DNA from: a virus
Strand: one strand, 5' to 3'
Length of the DNA: 26,123 nt
Virus record (IMG/VR): IMGVR_UViG_3300027806_000995
Coordinates: 1-26,123 of that record
The notes below the pieces were generated by a model that did no database searches, was not told where the DNA came from, and saw nothing but the letters and a program-made list of their open reading frames with translations. The position numbers were made by a program, and so were the translations under genes. This document shows, piece after piece, positions 8,393 through 14,020 of the stretch; the first letter of the stretch is position 1, and each line of letters starts with the position of its first letter.

Positions 8393-8679
8393 TAGGGGTG
8401 GGTGCTTTCTAAAATTTTTCCCGCGCCCTCCGCCGGGATGTTCTCGAAAGTGGCGGTGGTGGGTTGGCTAAATTTTCCCGCGCCGCCTGCCGTGATGTTC
8501 TCGAAGGCGTTGTTGGGGGTTTGGGTGCGGCTGGGCGTTTGGCCGTTTACCAGGGCGGGCAGGATTTCGGCGTCGTCCTGGGCAAGTTCGGCCTCGGTGG
8601 TGTGGCCGGGCGGGATGTCGAGACGGTGAAGCGCCGCCTCGAGTTGCGAGGCGGCGCGGGTGAGTTGCTCGGGCGTCAT
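8392..8679 (-). CDS. Hypothetical protein with internal FENI repeat
   Basis: A 95-residue protein of unknown function. Residues 1-45 are helical and acidic (MTPEQLTRAASQLEAALHRL). The second half contains two copies of a short unit, FENITAGGAGK and FENIPAEGAGK, matching a DNA duplication at 8411-8508. The C-terminus is otherwise low in complexity and has no membrane segment. The gene sits in a leftward operon between a 59-residue protein and the RHH-like gene, coupled to the latter by a one-base stop/start overlap. I do not recognise a family. Confidence 0.55.
   Translation of the reverse strand: MTPEQLTRAASQLEAALHRLDIPPGHTTEAELAQDDAEILPALVNGQTPSRTQTPNNAFENITAGGAGKFSQPTTATFENIPAEGAGKILESTHP
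8411..8508 (-). repeat. Imperfect direct repeat of about 39 bp inside the FENI-repeat gene
   Basis: Copy one spans about 8411-8450 and copy two about 8470-8508. Both contain TTTTCCCGCGCC followed by GATGTTCTCGAA, and they differ at a few bases. The duplication preserves the reading frame and creates the two FENI.A.GAGK units in the protein. Confidence 0.75.
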
Positions 8680-8686
8680 AGCGTTT

Positions 8687-8866
8687 TCATTTTTCGTTGG
8701 TTTTTGGGTTGGTTTTTAGAAGGAGGGTTTCGGATTTTTCGAGCGCGTGCTCGAGGTCTTCGAGGTTGTATTTTGTGGCTTTGGGCTTGGCAATCTCGGC
8801 GCGGGTTTGCCGGACTGACAGGACAAGGTGCGCCAGGGCGTTATAAAGTCGGTTTTCGGTGCTCAT
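8687..8866 (-). CDS. Small helical hypothetical protein
   Basis: A 59-residue protein beginning MSTENRLYNALAHLV. I chose the ATG at 8864-8866 over a longer start (8953) for two reasons. A purine-rich GGGAGG lies about ten bases upstream, and the ATG overlaps the stop of the preceding small gene by four bases. The longer N-terminus is only the shadow of that gene. The protein is predicted to be mostly alpha-helical and charged, possibly a short coiled coil (residues 15-50). No function is recognisable. Confidence 0.6.
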   Translation of the reverse strand: MSTENRLYNALAHLVLSVRQTRAEIAKPKATKYNLEDLEHALEKSETLLLKTNPKTNEK

Positions 8867-9024
8867 GCGGCGGCCTCCCGGGGGAATAGCTCGGCTTGGA
8901 TGGGTGGCGGCTCGGGCGGGCTTTGGTTGGCGGCTGCGGGGATGTGGTCGCATATGAGATTGAAGGGGATTTCTGTTTCGAGGAATAAATTGCCTTCGCC
9001 GTGGGTGGTGATGGTGGGGATCAT
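8863..9024 (-). CDS. 53-residue protein sharing a segment with the polyvalent protein
   Basis: This short gene starts with ATG at 9022-9024 and ends with TGA at 8863-8865. It overlaps the previous gene (stop 9021-9023) and the next gene (start 8866) by four bases each, which supports its reality. Residues 3-23 contain GEGNL and PFNL and align without gaps to residues 821-841 of the 1999-residue polyvalent protein, with 15 of 21 identical. The C-terminal half is proline-rich (QSPPEPPP). There is no signal peptide or membrane helix. I infer that the shared segment is a small fold or binding motif, perhaps for a common partner. The function is unknown. Confidence 0.65.
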   Translation of the reverse strand: MIPTITTHGEGNLFLETEIPFNLICDHIPAAANQSPPEPPPIQAELFPREAAA

Positions 9025-9368
9025 TCGCCGTCCTCTCCAGTGGCGGTGGCGATGGCTTCGGCGATCTGGTCGCGGAGCTGCTCGCCTTCGGTGCCTGCTG
9101 CGTCTCGGGCGTCGTAGGTGTCGCCTATGGCTTCGAGGGCGGCGCGGAGTGCTTCGAGCATTTGCGGGGCTGCGGCAATGAGGCGGGCGTTAGCGTTTGC
9201 TTGCTTTATACTTTCCGCAACGATTGCATCCCCCGAATTTGTAACTGATTTAAGTGTGCGCCATTTAATGGCTGGGTGTTCTGCAATCCATGTTCCGCCA
9301 TTGTTTCCAATTATTGCGATGTCTGTTAAATACCACGGGCCGGGCGTGTGTTGTGTTGTTGTGCTCAT
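9021..9368 (-). CDS. HTPGPW-type conserved phage protein
   Basis: A 115-residue protein with the hallmark N-terminal HTPGPW (residues 7-12) and the conserved helix ANARLIAAAPQMLEAL at about 58-73. This pair defines a very common phage and prophage family of unknown biochemical role. The C-terminal third is an acidic helix. It is the first gene of a tightly overlapping run of five small leftward genes and is separated from the upstream DUF932 gene by 44 bp containing a perfect hairpin. The ATG is at 9366-9368, with no clear ribosome binding site. Confidence 0.85.
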   Translation of the reverse strand: MSTTTQHTPGPWYLTDIAIIGNNGGTWIAEHPAIKWRTLKSVTNSGDAIVAESIKQANANARLIAAAPQMLEALRAALEAIGDTYDARDAAGTEGEQLRDQIAEAIATATGEDGE

Positions 9369-9380
9369 GTTTTGAAAGTT

Positions 9381-9403
9381 GGCGAGGGGATCGGACCCTC
9401 GCC
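9381..9403 (-). promoter_or_regulatory. Perfect 8-bp hairpin between DUF932 and HTPGPW genes
   Basis: GGCGAGGG (9381-9388) pairs with CCCTCGCC (9396-9403) around a 7-base loop. There is no following T-run, so it is a poor intrinsic terminator. It lies 12 bases before the HTPGPW start codon in leftward transcripts, so it could instead attenuate, protect an mRNA end, or control translation. Confidence 0.5.
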
Positions 9404-9412
9404 GGGTTGGGG

Positions 9413-10279
9413 TCAGGCGGCTTTCAGTTTCTTCATTTCCTCAGCCAGGGCCCAGAGGGCGCGGTTGATGTTGGTGTTTTGGTCGATGCCTCCGATTTCA
9501 CGGGTGCGGCGACGGGCTACGAGGCGGCCGTTTTCGTTGCGTTGGACATAGCCAAGGCCACCGCGGACGAGGTTTTCCTGCACGGCGTTGAGCGTGTTCC
9601 ACATGGTCGGGGCTGCGTCCTCATGGCGGCGGAGGGTGAGGATCTGCTCGGCTTTGACGGGTGCGGGTTTCTCGGGGTCGTCATATCTGGCAACCAGGGC
9701 GGCGCGGGCGAATGCTTGGCGCTCGCCTTCGGTGAGTCTGAGGGCGGCCATTTCGTTGACGCTCTCCGAAACCTCGGGGAGCCGGTCGAGGATGCTGATA
9801 CAGCCTTCGATGACTTGGCCCTCGATGTTTCCCTTGTGGGGGATGCGGATGTCGTCGATGAGGTTTTGAGCGACTACCATGCCGTTGCCGCAAACGAGGC
9901 GGAAAACTCCGGCCATGAGGCGATAGGCGCTTGTCCCGTCATGGGAATTGAGAAGGACGATCTCGTTATGCGTGCCGCCGACCTGGAGCGGCTGGCTGTC
10001 GTGGCGGAGGCGGATGAGGTGCTTTGTGAAGCCTCGTTTTTCTTCCTCCCGGCTGCCGCCTTGCATGACGGCGTATGGGCGGAAACCCTCACGGGCAAGG
10101 CCGGTGAGAATTTCGCTCGTTGGGATGTATTTGTAAGCGGCGGACCGGCTGCCGTGGGCACCTTCGGCAAATACCGAAGGAGCGATCTGGCGGAGGCGTT
10201 CGGGTTCGATGGGGCCGGTGCGGCTGGTGAAGTTTACGGCTCCGTTGCTGCGGGTTCTTGCGAATCGATTGATTGTCAT
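9413..10279 (-). CDS. DUF932 family phage/plasmid protein
   Basis: A 288-residue protein with features of the DUF932 (YfjQ-like) family common on phages and plasmids: a strand/helix-rich centre with GGTHNEIVLLNSHDGTSAYRL followed by RLVCGNGMVV at about residues 115-150, and a long helical C-terminal half. The molecular role of the family is not established; links to plasmid or phage DNA maintenance have been suggested. I chose the ATG at 10277-10279 (MTINRFART) over the upstream in-frame ATG at 10375. The extra 32 residues are basic and low-complexity and cover a promoter-like and hairpin-rich leader. It is followed by the small-gene cluster and preceded by a 169-bp leader. Confidence 0.85.
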   Translation of the reverse strand: MTINRFARTRSNGAVNFTSRTGPIEPERLRQIAPSVFAEGAHGSRSAAYKYIPTSEILTGLAREGFRPYAVMQGGSREEEKRGFTKHLIRLRHDSQPLQVGGTHNEIVLLNSHDGTSAYRLMAGVFRLVCGNGMVVAQNLIDDIRIPHKGNIEGQVIEGCISILDRLPEVSESVNEMAALRLTEGERQAFARAALVARYDDPEKPAPVKAEQILTLRRHEDAAPTMWNTLNAVQENLVRGGLGYVQRNENGRLVARRRTREIGGIDQNTNINRALWALAEEMKKLKAA

Positions 10280-10347
10280 TTTTCGTCTTTCTTTTAGAGG
10301 TGCCCGGTGCCGCCGGGTCGGAGACTGCGTTTTGCGGTCTGGCGTTG

Positions 10348-10375
10348 AATGTATCGACAAACAAAAGGAGCGCAA
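10348..10375 (-). promoter_or_regulatory. Candidate promoter and leader for the DUF932 gene
   Basis: On the minus strand, TTGCGC (10375-10370) and TACATT (10353-10348) are separated by 16 bases, a plausible though weak sigma70-type promoter. The 68-base leader down to the ATG contains two small inverted repeats: CCCGG/CCGGG (10303-10317), and AGACTGC/GCGGTCT (10322-10340) with one non-Watson-Crick pair. Confidence 0.35.
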
Positions 10376-10395
10376 GAGATTTTTTTTGAGGGAGT

Positions 10396-10415
10396 GAAAT
10401 TTTTCTGAAAATTTC
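10396..10415. promoter_or_regulatory. AT-rich palindrome between lipoprotein and DUF932 genes
   Basis: GAAATTTT (10396-10403) and AAAATTTC (10408-10415) are perfect inverted repeats separated by four bases. In a GC-rich genome this AT-rich palindrome stands out. It lies 33 bp downstream of the lipoprotein stop and upstream of the DUF932 candidate promoter, so it may be an operator or a weak terminator. Confidence 0.4.
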
Positions 10416-10448
10416 TGTTGACAGGCGCGGAAGCCGATGGAATGGGCG

Positions 10449-10883
10449 TCAGCGGGTGGCGGGGAGTTTGTGCGGGTAGCGTTTGGAGCTGGCTTGCTTG
10501 CCCCATTCGAGGTCTATGTCGGGAATGCGGGAGGGACTGACGATGCCGATTTCGGAGGGGAGTTTTTCGGAGCTGGAAAAGGTCTCGGTATTCCAGGAGC
10601 CATCGGGCCAGCGGGCGCGGAAGAATTGCAGGGAAGCGCCGTTCTCGGGCCACCTCGGGAAGGAGTCGAACGAGGCGAAGCGGGGCGGGAGCGAAATGGT
10701 GACGGGTGCGGCTCCGAGAACATCGCCGTTCCAATCGACGATGCCGCCGGGTGGGCTGGTGCGGATGGTGATCTGGTGCGGCGGGAGCGTGGCGCGGCGC
10801 TCGGGCAGCGGCTCGGCGGGTGGCCGGGTGGCGCAGGCGGTGAGGAGGGCGCAGGCGGCTAGGATGGCGGCTCGGCGGGGCAT
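10449..10883 (-). CDS. Phage-encoded lipoprotein with PEGA-like domain
   Basis: A 144-residue protein starting MPRRAAILAACALLTAC. It has a short basic n-region, a hydrophobic helix and a lipobox LTAC, so Cys17 would be lipidated and the protein anchored in a membrane. I took the ATG at 10881-10883 because the longer frame (10949) would bury the signal peptide. Residues 40-70 (IRTSPPGGIVDWNGDVLGAAPVTI as a pattern of small beta strands with the GxxxDWNGDxxGxxP spacing) resemble a PEGA domain. The start lies one base after the stop of the RHH gene, so it is coupled to a regulatory gene expressed leftward. Candidate roles are lysogenic conversion, superinfection exclusion or a lysis accessory; none is shown. 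Confidence 0.7.
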   Translation of the reverse strand: MPRRAAILAACALLTACATRPPAEPLPERRATLPPHQITIRTSPPGGIVDWNGDVLGAAPVTISLPPRFASFDSFPRWPENGASLQFFRARWPDGSWNTETFSSSEKLPSEIGIVSPSRIPDIDLEWGKQASSKRYPHKLPATR

Positions 10884-10884
10884 G

Positions 10885-11181
10885 TCAGGTCGTGGATTTG
10901 TCCGATCCAGTCTTGTGGGAGTGGGGTTGCGGGGCTGTTGATGACCCAATGGCGAAATTCTCGGACGCTTTCAAGATCTCGGCACCAACATTCCCGCTCT
11001 GGGGCGCGGTTTTTCCCTGGGATTGAGCGAATGCCACGGGGTTGCTCGGCATCATGCCGAAGAACTGCCGGAGCGAGGCAACGACAACCTGCGAGCGCGA
11101 CAAATTATTTTGCTCGGCGTAGGCGCTGACAAGCCTGTGCAAGTCCTCGGGCAGGCGGGTGTCGATTTTTTTATGATTCAC
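10885..11181 (-). CDS. Ribbon-helix-helix regulator (leftward, divergent pair)
   Basis: A 98-residue protein if translation begins at GTG 11179-11181. The N-terminus KKIDTRLPEDLHRLVSAYAE and the following NLSRSQVVVASLRQFF have the strand-helix-turn-helix pattern of the RHH fold; such proteins bind operators as dimers. An upstream in-frame ATG (11370) would run through the coding region of the divergent RHH gene, so I prefer the GTG, although no clear ribosome binding site precedes either. The C-terminal half is Ser/Gln/Pro-rich. It is transcribed leftward with the lipoprotein gene. With the divergent RHH gene it flanks a promoter region carrying two copies of CAAATGTCGG, so it probably autoregulates and helps set the phage's developmental choice. 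Confidence 0.72.
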   Translation of the reverse strand: MNHKKIDTRLPEDLHRLVSAYAEQNNLSRSQVVVASLRQFFGMMPSNPVAFAQSQGKTAPQSGNVGAEILKASENFAIGSSTAPQPHSHKTGSDKSTT

Positions 11182-11263
11182 GCCGCAAATGTCGGAAATT
11201 TTCAGATGAGCGCAATGTTTTTTATTTGACAGTCTGCAAAGTTCTGACAAATGTCGGCGCCGC
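11182..11263. promoter_or_regulatory. Divergent promoter/operator region between two RHH genes
   Basis: This 82-bp gap is distinctly AT-richer than its surroundings. It holds a direct repeat CAAATGTCGG at 11186-11195 and 11248-11257. Rightward, TTGACA (11226-11231) is followed after 17 bases by AAATGT (11249-11254), which overlaps the second repeat. Leftward, TTGTCA (11250-11245) is followed after 17 bases by AAATAA. Repressor binding to the repeats would block both candidate promoters. The rightward start codon at 11264 is only nine bases past the -10, so that transcript would be leaderless or nearly so. Confidence 0.5.
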
Positions 11264-11458
11264 ATGAATGAGAAACCTAAACACCAACGCGTGACAACGC
11301 GGCTTCCAGAGCCGCTCTGTGAGATGATCCGCGAGCGAGCGGATAAACAAATGTGCAGCACATCGGACATCGTTCGGCAATCGTTGCTCGCTTTTTTTGC
11401 GGGTGGTTGTCAGACAAACACGGGCAAAACTCTGGCAGCCGAGGAGGTCGCAATATGA
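11264..11458 (+). CDS. Ribbon-helix-helix regulator (rightward, divergent pair)
   Basis: A 64-residue protein with the RHH pattern HQRVTTRLPEPLCEMIRERA followed by STSDIVRQSLLAFFAG. It is the first gene of the rightward replication/packaging operon, the position of a Cro-like regulator. No ribosome binding site precedes the ATG, and the candidate promoter places the transcript start close to the start codon. Its stop overlaps the next ATG by four bases. With the oppositely oriented RHH gene it could form a two-regulator switch: family membership is read from the sequence, and the switch role is inferred from layout. Confidence 0.72.
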   Translation: MNEKPKHQRVTTRLPEPLCEMIRERADKQMCSTSDIVRQSLLAFFAGGCQTNTGKTLAAEEVAI

Positions 11459-11607
11459 AACGGGAGCGGCTTTTTTTGGTGCGCGGGTTTGACCCGTTCA
11501 CGGGTCCGGTGGGGGAATATTTTTGGGCAGCGACGCGCACGGCGGCGGAGGCGGCTTTTTTTGGCCGGTTCGGGCTGCGGGCTTCGAGCGTGGAGGGTGT
11601 GCGATGA
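11455..11607 (+). CDS. Small phage protein, 50 residues
   Basis: Begins MKRERLFLVRGFDPF and continues through an aromatic, Ala-rich segment (EYFWAATRTAAEAAFFGRFG). The start is supported by GAGGAGG at 11441-11447 and by a four-base overlap with the RHH stop; the following gene also overlaps it by four bases. The residue pattern suggests one small alpha/beta unit similar to short soluble phage proteins of unknown role. No catalytic motif or membrane segment is visible. Confidence 0.6.
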   Translation: MKRERLFLVRGFDPFTGPVGEYFWAATRTAAEAAFFGRFGLRASSVEGVR

Positions 11608-11714
11608 GTGGCGCGGATTTTTTGCGCCTGGGCGGTTATTTTTTGGAATTTGCCGCGACGGTTGGGGTGCCGGTTTTCTTTTTAACCTGGGCTACCTGGA
11701 GGGCGGCGCGATGA
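11604..11714 (+). CDS. 36-residue single-pass membrane protein
   Basis: Begins MSGADFLRLGG. Residues 12-32 (YFLEFAATVGVPVFFLTWATW) form a probable transmembrane helix, followed by a short basic tail RAAR. It overlaps both neighbours by four bases (ATGA at each end), and GGAGGG lies upstream at 11592-11597. The tight coupling argues that it is genuinely translated. Small early membrane proteins of phages often alter host membrane or exclusion functions, but nothing here identifies the role. Confidence 0.5.
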   Translation: MSGADFLRLGGYFLEFAATVGVPVFFLTWATWRAAR

Positions 11715-11932
11715 TTGAGCAGCATTGGAGCATTCAGAAACTAGCGGATCGCCTCGGGCTGGCTAAATCCTCGATTCATCGGGCGATCACTGAGGGGCGG
11801 CTGTCGGCGGTGTCCTTTGGGCACCGGCTCCTGATCCCTGAGAGCGCCATCGAGGCATATCTAGACTCGCACCGGCTGGGGCCGCCACTGCCCGACCGGA
11901 AGACTCGGCAAACGACACCCGCTCTTTCTTAA
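11711..11932 (+). CDS. Excisionase/MerR-like helix-turn-helix protein
   Basis: A 73-residue protein. Residues 6-55 fit the winged-helix HTH seen in excisionases and DNA-binding 'helix-turn-helix domain' phage proteins: WSIQKLADRLGLAKSSIHRAI, then a wing GRLSAVSFGHRLLIPESAIEAYL. It has a good ribosome binding site (GGAGG near 11698) and overlaps the previous stop by four bases. Such proteins bend DNA at attachment sites or regulate transcription. It is one of two short HTH proteins in the window that could be the recombination directionality factor; the other is at 18870. Confidence 0.75.
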   Translation: MIEQHWSIQKLADRLGLAKSSIHRAITEGRLSAVSFGHRLLIPESAIEAYLDSHRLGPPLPDRKTRQTTPALS

Positions 11933-11935
11933 CCC

Positions 11936-12838
11936 ATGCCACCCGAGGACGCGCCGACGTCTTTTTTTTGCGCCCAAAATTCCCATGGGGTGAATACCCC
12001 AGAGGGAAAGACCCCATTGCAGACCGTGGAAGCTGCCTCCGCTGCCGCGCCTTTTCTTTTTTCGGAGGCGGAAATCGGGTTTGAGAAATTGGAGGCTGTC
12101 GGGGAGTTCACCGGCGAGAGGTTGCTTGCCCGGAGACCGGAGACATACCGGGCCCTGGTTCGGATGCTGGCGGAGGGATTGAGCGGGTCGAGCATCGCCC
12201 GGGCTTGTCAGGTCTCACGGAACACGGTGGCGGCTGTCCGAGAGCGGGAAGGGTTTTCCATAGAGCAGCAGAAAAAGGAGCTGCTGACGACGATTCGCCG
12301 GGGATCGCAAGTCGCCGCCGAGCGTGTGGTCGAGCTGATCCCGCACATCCAGAACGCGAAGGATGCCGCCATCACCCTGGCTGTTCTCGTTGACAAGGCG
12401 CAACTTCTGGCCGGTGAGGCGACGAGCCGAGTGGAGAGGGTTGACGCTACCGAGGACAAACTGCGGGACATGCTGGCTTCCCTGCCGGTCCTCGAGGCCG
12501 AGGTTGTGCCGGCAACCGGTCCAAGCTCCGGCGCGCCGGGACAAAAGGGGCCGGATGCCGGGGCGCTGCCTGGCCTGGCCGAGGCTCGGGTTGATATAGG
12601 ATCAACTGCTTTCGAGGCCGTTTCCCTAGTGAGCGCCGAAGCGGGGGCCACTTTGGGGGACCACATGGCCGAGGCTGAGGAGGTTGAGCCGGTCGAGACG
12701 ACACCCCGGGCCGAGGATTTGAGGGGGGGGGCGGGGGTCGAGATTTTGGCAGCCCCCCCACATCACACCACTCATTCGGGTTCACAGAAAATTTTATCCA
12801 AAGGCGACCCCTCCGTGCCTGCGCCAGAAGCCCCCTAG
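11936..12838 (+). CDS. HTH protein, possible terminase small subunit-like
   Basis: A 300-residue protein. Residues 63-105 form a helix-turn-helix (ALVRMLAEGLSGSSIARACQ then VSRNTVAAVREREG). They are followed by a helical domain to about residue 170 with the pattern KDAAITLAVLVDKAQLLAGE, resembling HTH proteins of phages that sense DNA for packaging or regulation. The last 130 residues are low-complexity and rich in Ala, Glu, Gly and Pro. This tail encodes the second copy of the attP arm element (12621-12659) and a run of nine Gs (12723-12731), so its end may be recombined or prone to frameshift. It is far from terL (17135), so the small-terminase label is tentative. No ribosome binding site is evident; an alternative GTG lies about 18 codons in. 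Confidence 0.65.
   Translation: MPPEDAPTSFFCAQNSHGVNTPEGKTPLQTVEAASAAAPFLFSEAEIGFEKLEAVGEFTGERLLARRPETYRALVRMLAEGLSGSSIARACQVSRNTVAAVREREGFSIEQQKKELLTTIRRGSQVAAERVVELIPHIQNAKDAAITLAVLVDKAQLLAGEATSRVERVDATEDKLRDMLASLPVLEAEVVPATGPSSGAPGQKGPDAGALPGLAEARVDIGSTAFEAVSLVSAEAGATLGDHMAEAEEVEPVETTPRAEDLRGGAGVEILAAPPHHTTHSGSQKILSKGDPSVPAPEAP
12621..12659 (+). repeat. Second copy of the attP arm element
   Basis: TTTCCCTAGTGA (12621-12632), ten bases, then GGGGGCCACTTTGGGGG (12643-12659). The first block plus the 11-mer occurs at exactly the same ten-base spacing at 8027-8059. The 17-mer matches the arm doublets at 7940 and 8149 exactly. It lies within the low-complexity tail of the HTH protein gene. Confidence 0.8.
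12723..12759 (+). repeat. G9 homopolymer with downstream C7 run
   Basis: Nine Gs (12723-12731), a C, then five more Gs, followed 16 bases later by seven Cs (12753-12759). The runs could form a G:C hairpin and are a hotspot for polymerase slippage. They lie in frame within the end of the HTH protein gene, 80 bp before its stop. Confidence 0.7.
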
Positions 12839-12861
12839 AAACCATTTTCCATTTCCAACCT

Positions 12862-13122
12862 ATGCCTACCCTACAAAAAGAAAAAAAACCCGCGCCGGTC
12901 GCGCCTGTGGCGAAGCCGGAATACATCGAGGCCCAGATCATGGGCCGCGAGATCAACCCCGAATACCTCAGCCTCCGCGTGCCCGATGCGGATGGTAATT
13001 GGCGCAAGGCCCGGCTGCGCATCCCGCGCCGTCTAAGCCATTGCTTCAAAATCCACTCTACCGTGCGCGTCGCTGCTACCGCCGACCCCATGATGTTCGA
13101 GCCCTTCCCTTCCATCCTATGA
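12862..13122 (+). CDS. Hypothetical 86-residue phage protein
   Basis: Begins MPTLQKEKKPAPVAPVAKPE, a basic/Pro-rich tail. It is followed by a probable beta-rich domain (residues 20-75: YIEAQIMGREINPEYLSLRV, then a DADGNW turn and KARLRIPRRL). The strand-turn-strand pattern suggests a small barrel, perhaps nucleic-acid binding, but this is a guess. It overlaps the next gene by four bases. The upstream DNA is A-rich without a clear ribosome binding site. Confidence 0.6.
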   Translation: MPTLQKEKKPAPVAPVAKPEYIEAQIMGREINPEYLSLRVPDADGNWRKARLRIPRRLSHCFKIHSTVRVAATADPMMFEPFPSIL

Positions 13123-13274
13123 GCGCCACAGAAGCTATTCTCTACTCGCTGGTTTCGCTCGGCTCATCCTTCGCTTGCTACCGCATAGGCCGCGACGAGG
13201 AAAAGAAAAAATGGCTCGCATGGTTTCGTGCGCATTATCCGAACCGCCTCAACTCCAAAAACTACCCCGAATGA
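13119..13274 (+). CDS. 51-residue membrane-anchored small protein
   Basis: Begins MSATEAILYSLVSLGSSFAC. Residues 5-22 form a short hydrophobic segment that may span or touch the membrane. It is followed by a charged tail, RIGRDEEKKKWLAWFRAHYP. It is framed by ATGA overlaps on both sides (13119-13122 and 13271-13274). Its role is unknown. The hydrophobic helix with a basic tail resembles small phage membrane proteins more than a holin, as there is only one segment. Confidence 0.5.
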   Translation: MSATEAILYSLVSLGSSFACYRIGRDEEKKKWLAWFRAHYPNRLNSKNYPE

Positions 13275-13828
13275 AAAGCCGACTCCTTATCCTCGACACC
13301 GAGACCGGGGGGCTCGACCCCACCCAGCACGCCCTGCTTTCGCTCGCCGCCGTGGATAGCGCGGATGGCGAGGCGTTTACCGCACTGATACGCCCCTCGC
13401 CCGAGTGGATTTGCGACCCGCAAGCCCTCGCAAAAAACGGCCTCACCCTCGATTTTCTGGAAAAAAACGGGCGGCCCGAGCGCGAGGTTCTGCAAGACTT
13501 CGCCCTGTGGATCGGCGAGCGCCGCTGGCACATCATCGCCGGTTGCAATGTCGCCTTCGACCTCCTCTTCCTCACAGCCGCCTTCCACCGCCAAGGTCTC
13601 GCTTGGACGAGCCGGAAAAACATCGACCTCCAAGCCGCCGCCTGGCTCGCCCACGAGGCCGGTGACATCGCCCTGCCCATAGGGAAGGACGACCAGCCCC
13701 GCCTCTCGCTCGACCACATCGCCGCCACCCTCGGGTTCTCGCGCAGTGGCAAGACCCACAACGCCCTAGAGGACGCCCTCCTCACTATGGCCTGCCTCCA
13801 CCGCCTCATCGCCCCCACCCCCCAATGA
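13271..13828 (+). CDS. DEDDh 3'-5' exonuclease (DNA polymerase III epsilon-like)
   Basis: A 185-residue nuclease of the DnaQ-like superfamily. ExoI has Asp9 and Glu11 in LDTETGGLD, ExoII has Asn93 and Asp97 in GCNVAFDLLF, and ExoIII has His163 and Asp168 in THNALED, giving the complete DEDDh set for two-metal 3'-5' DNA or RNA hydrolysis. The start ATG at 13271 overlaps the previous stop. A longer in-frame start (13175) would add a basic shadow of the preceding gene. Its place just before the initiator and helicase genes suggests a role in phage DNA replication, proofreading or host DNA breakdown. Confidence 0.88.
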   Translation: MKSRLLILDTETGGLDPTQHALLSLAAVDSADGEAFTALIRPSPEWICDPQALAKNGLTLDFLEKNGRPEREVLQDFALWIGERRWHIIAGCNVAFDLLFLTAAFHRQGLAWTSRKNIDLQAAAWLAHEAGDIALPIGKDDQPRLSLDHIAATLGFSRSGKTHNALEDALLTMACLHRLIAPTPQ

Positions 13829-14013
13829 GAGAAGAAACTCGCAAAGCCCAACCCATGCCGCCCGATCTCCAACCCGTCACCCTCCACGACAGCCGCGCCG
13901 GTTGGAAAACCACCTTTAACGCCAAAGAAATCACCGCCGCCTGCAACCGCTGGCTCATGAAAAACGACGCCTCCTTTGCCAAATCCCGCCGAAAAAAATT
14001 CGGCCAAATTTAA
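13825..14013 (+). CDS. 62-residue hypothetical protein
   Basis: Begins MREETRKAQPMPPDLQ and ends in a basic patch SRRKKFGQI. The middle (SRAGWKTTFNAKEITAACNRWL) may form a helix. The ATG overlaps the exonuclease stop by four bases, which supports translation. The basic, short protein lies directly before the initiator gene, so DNA binding is possible. No family is recognised. Confidence 0.5.
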   Translation: MREETRKAQPMPPDLQPVTLHDSRAGWKTTFNAKEITAACNRWLMKNDASFAKSRRKKFGQI

Positions 14014-14020
14014 CCACTTT

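Noticed and set aside
9290-10297. 335-residue plus-strand frame
   Set aside because: Shadow of the DUF932 gene on the opposite strand; the minus-strand product has clear family features.
10418-10423. TTGACA as a rightward promoter
   Set aside because: No suitable -10 lies 16-18 bases away, and no rightward gene begins before 11264.
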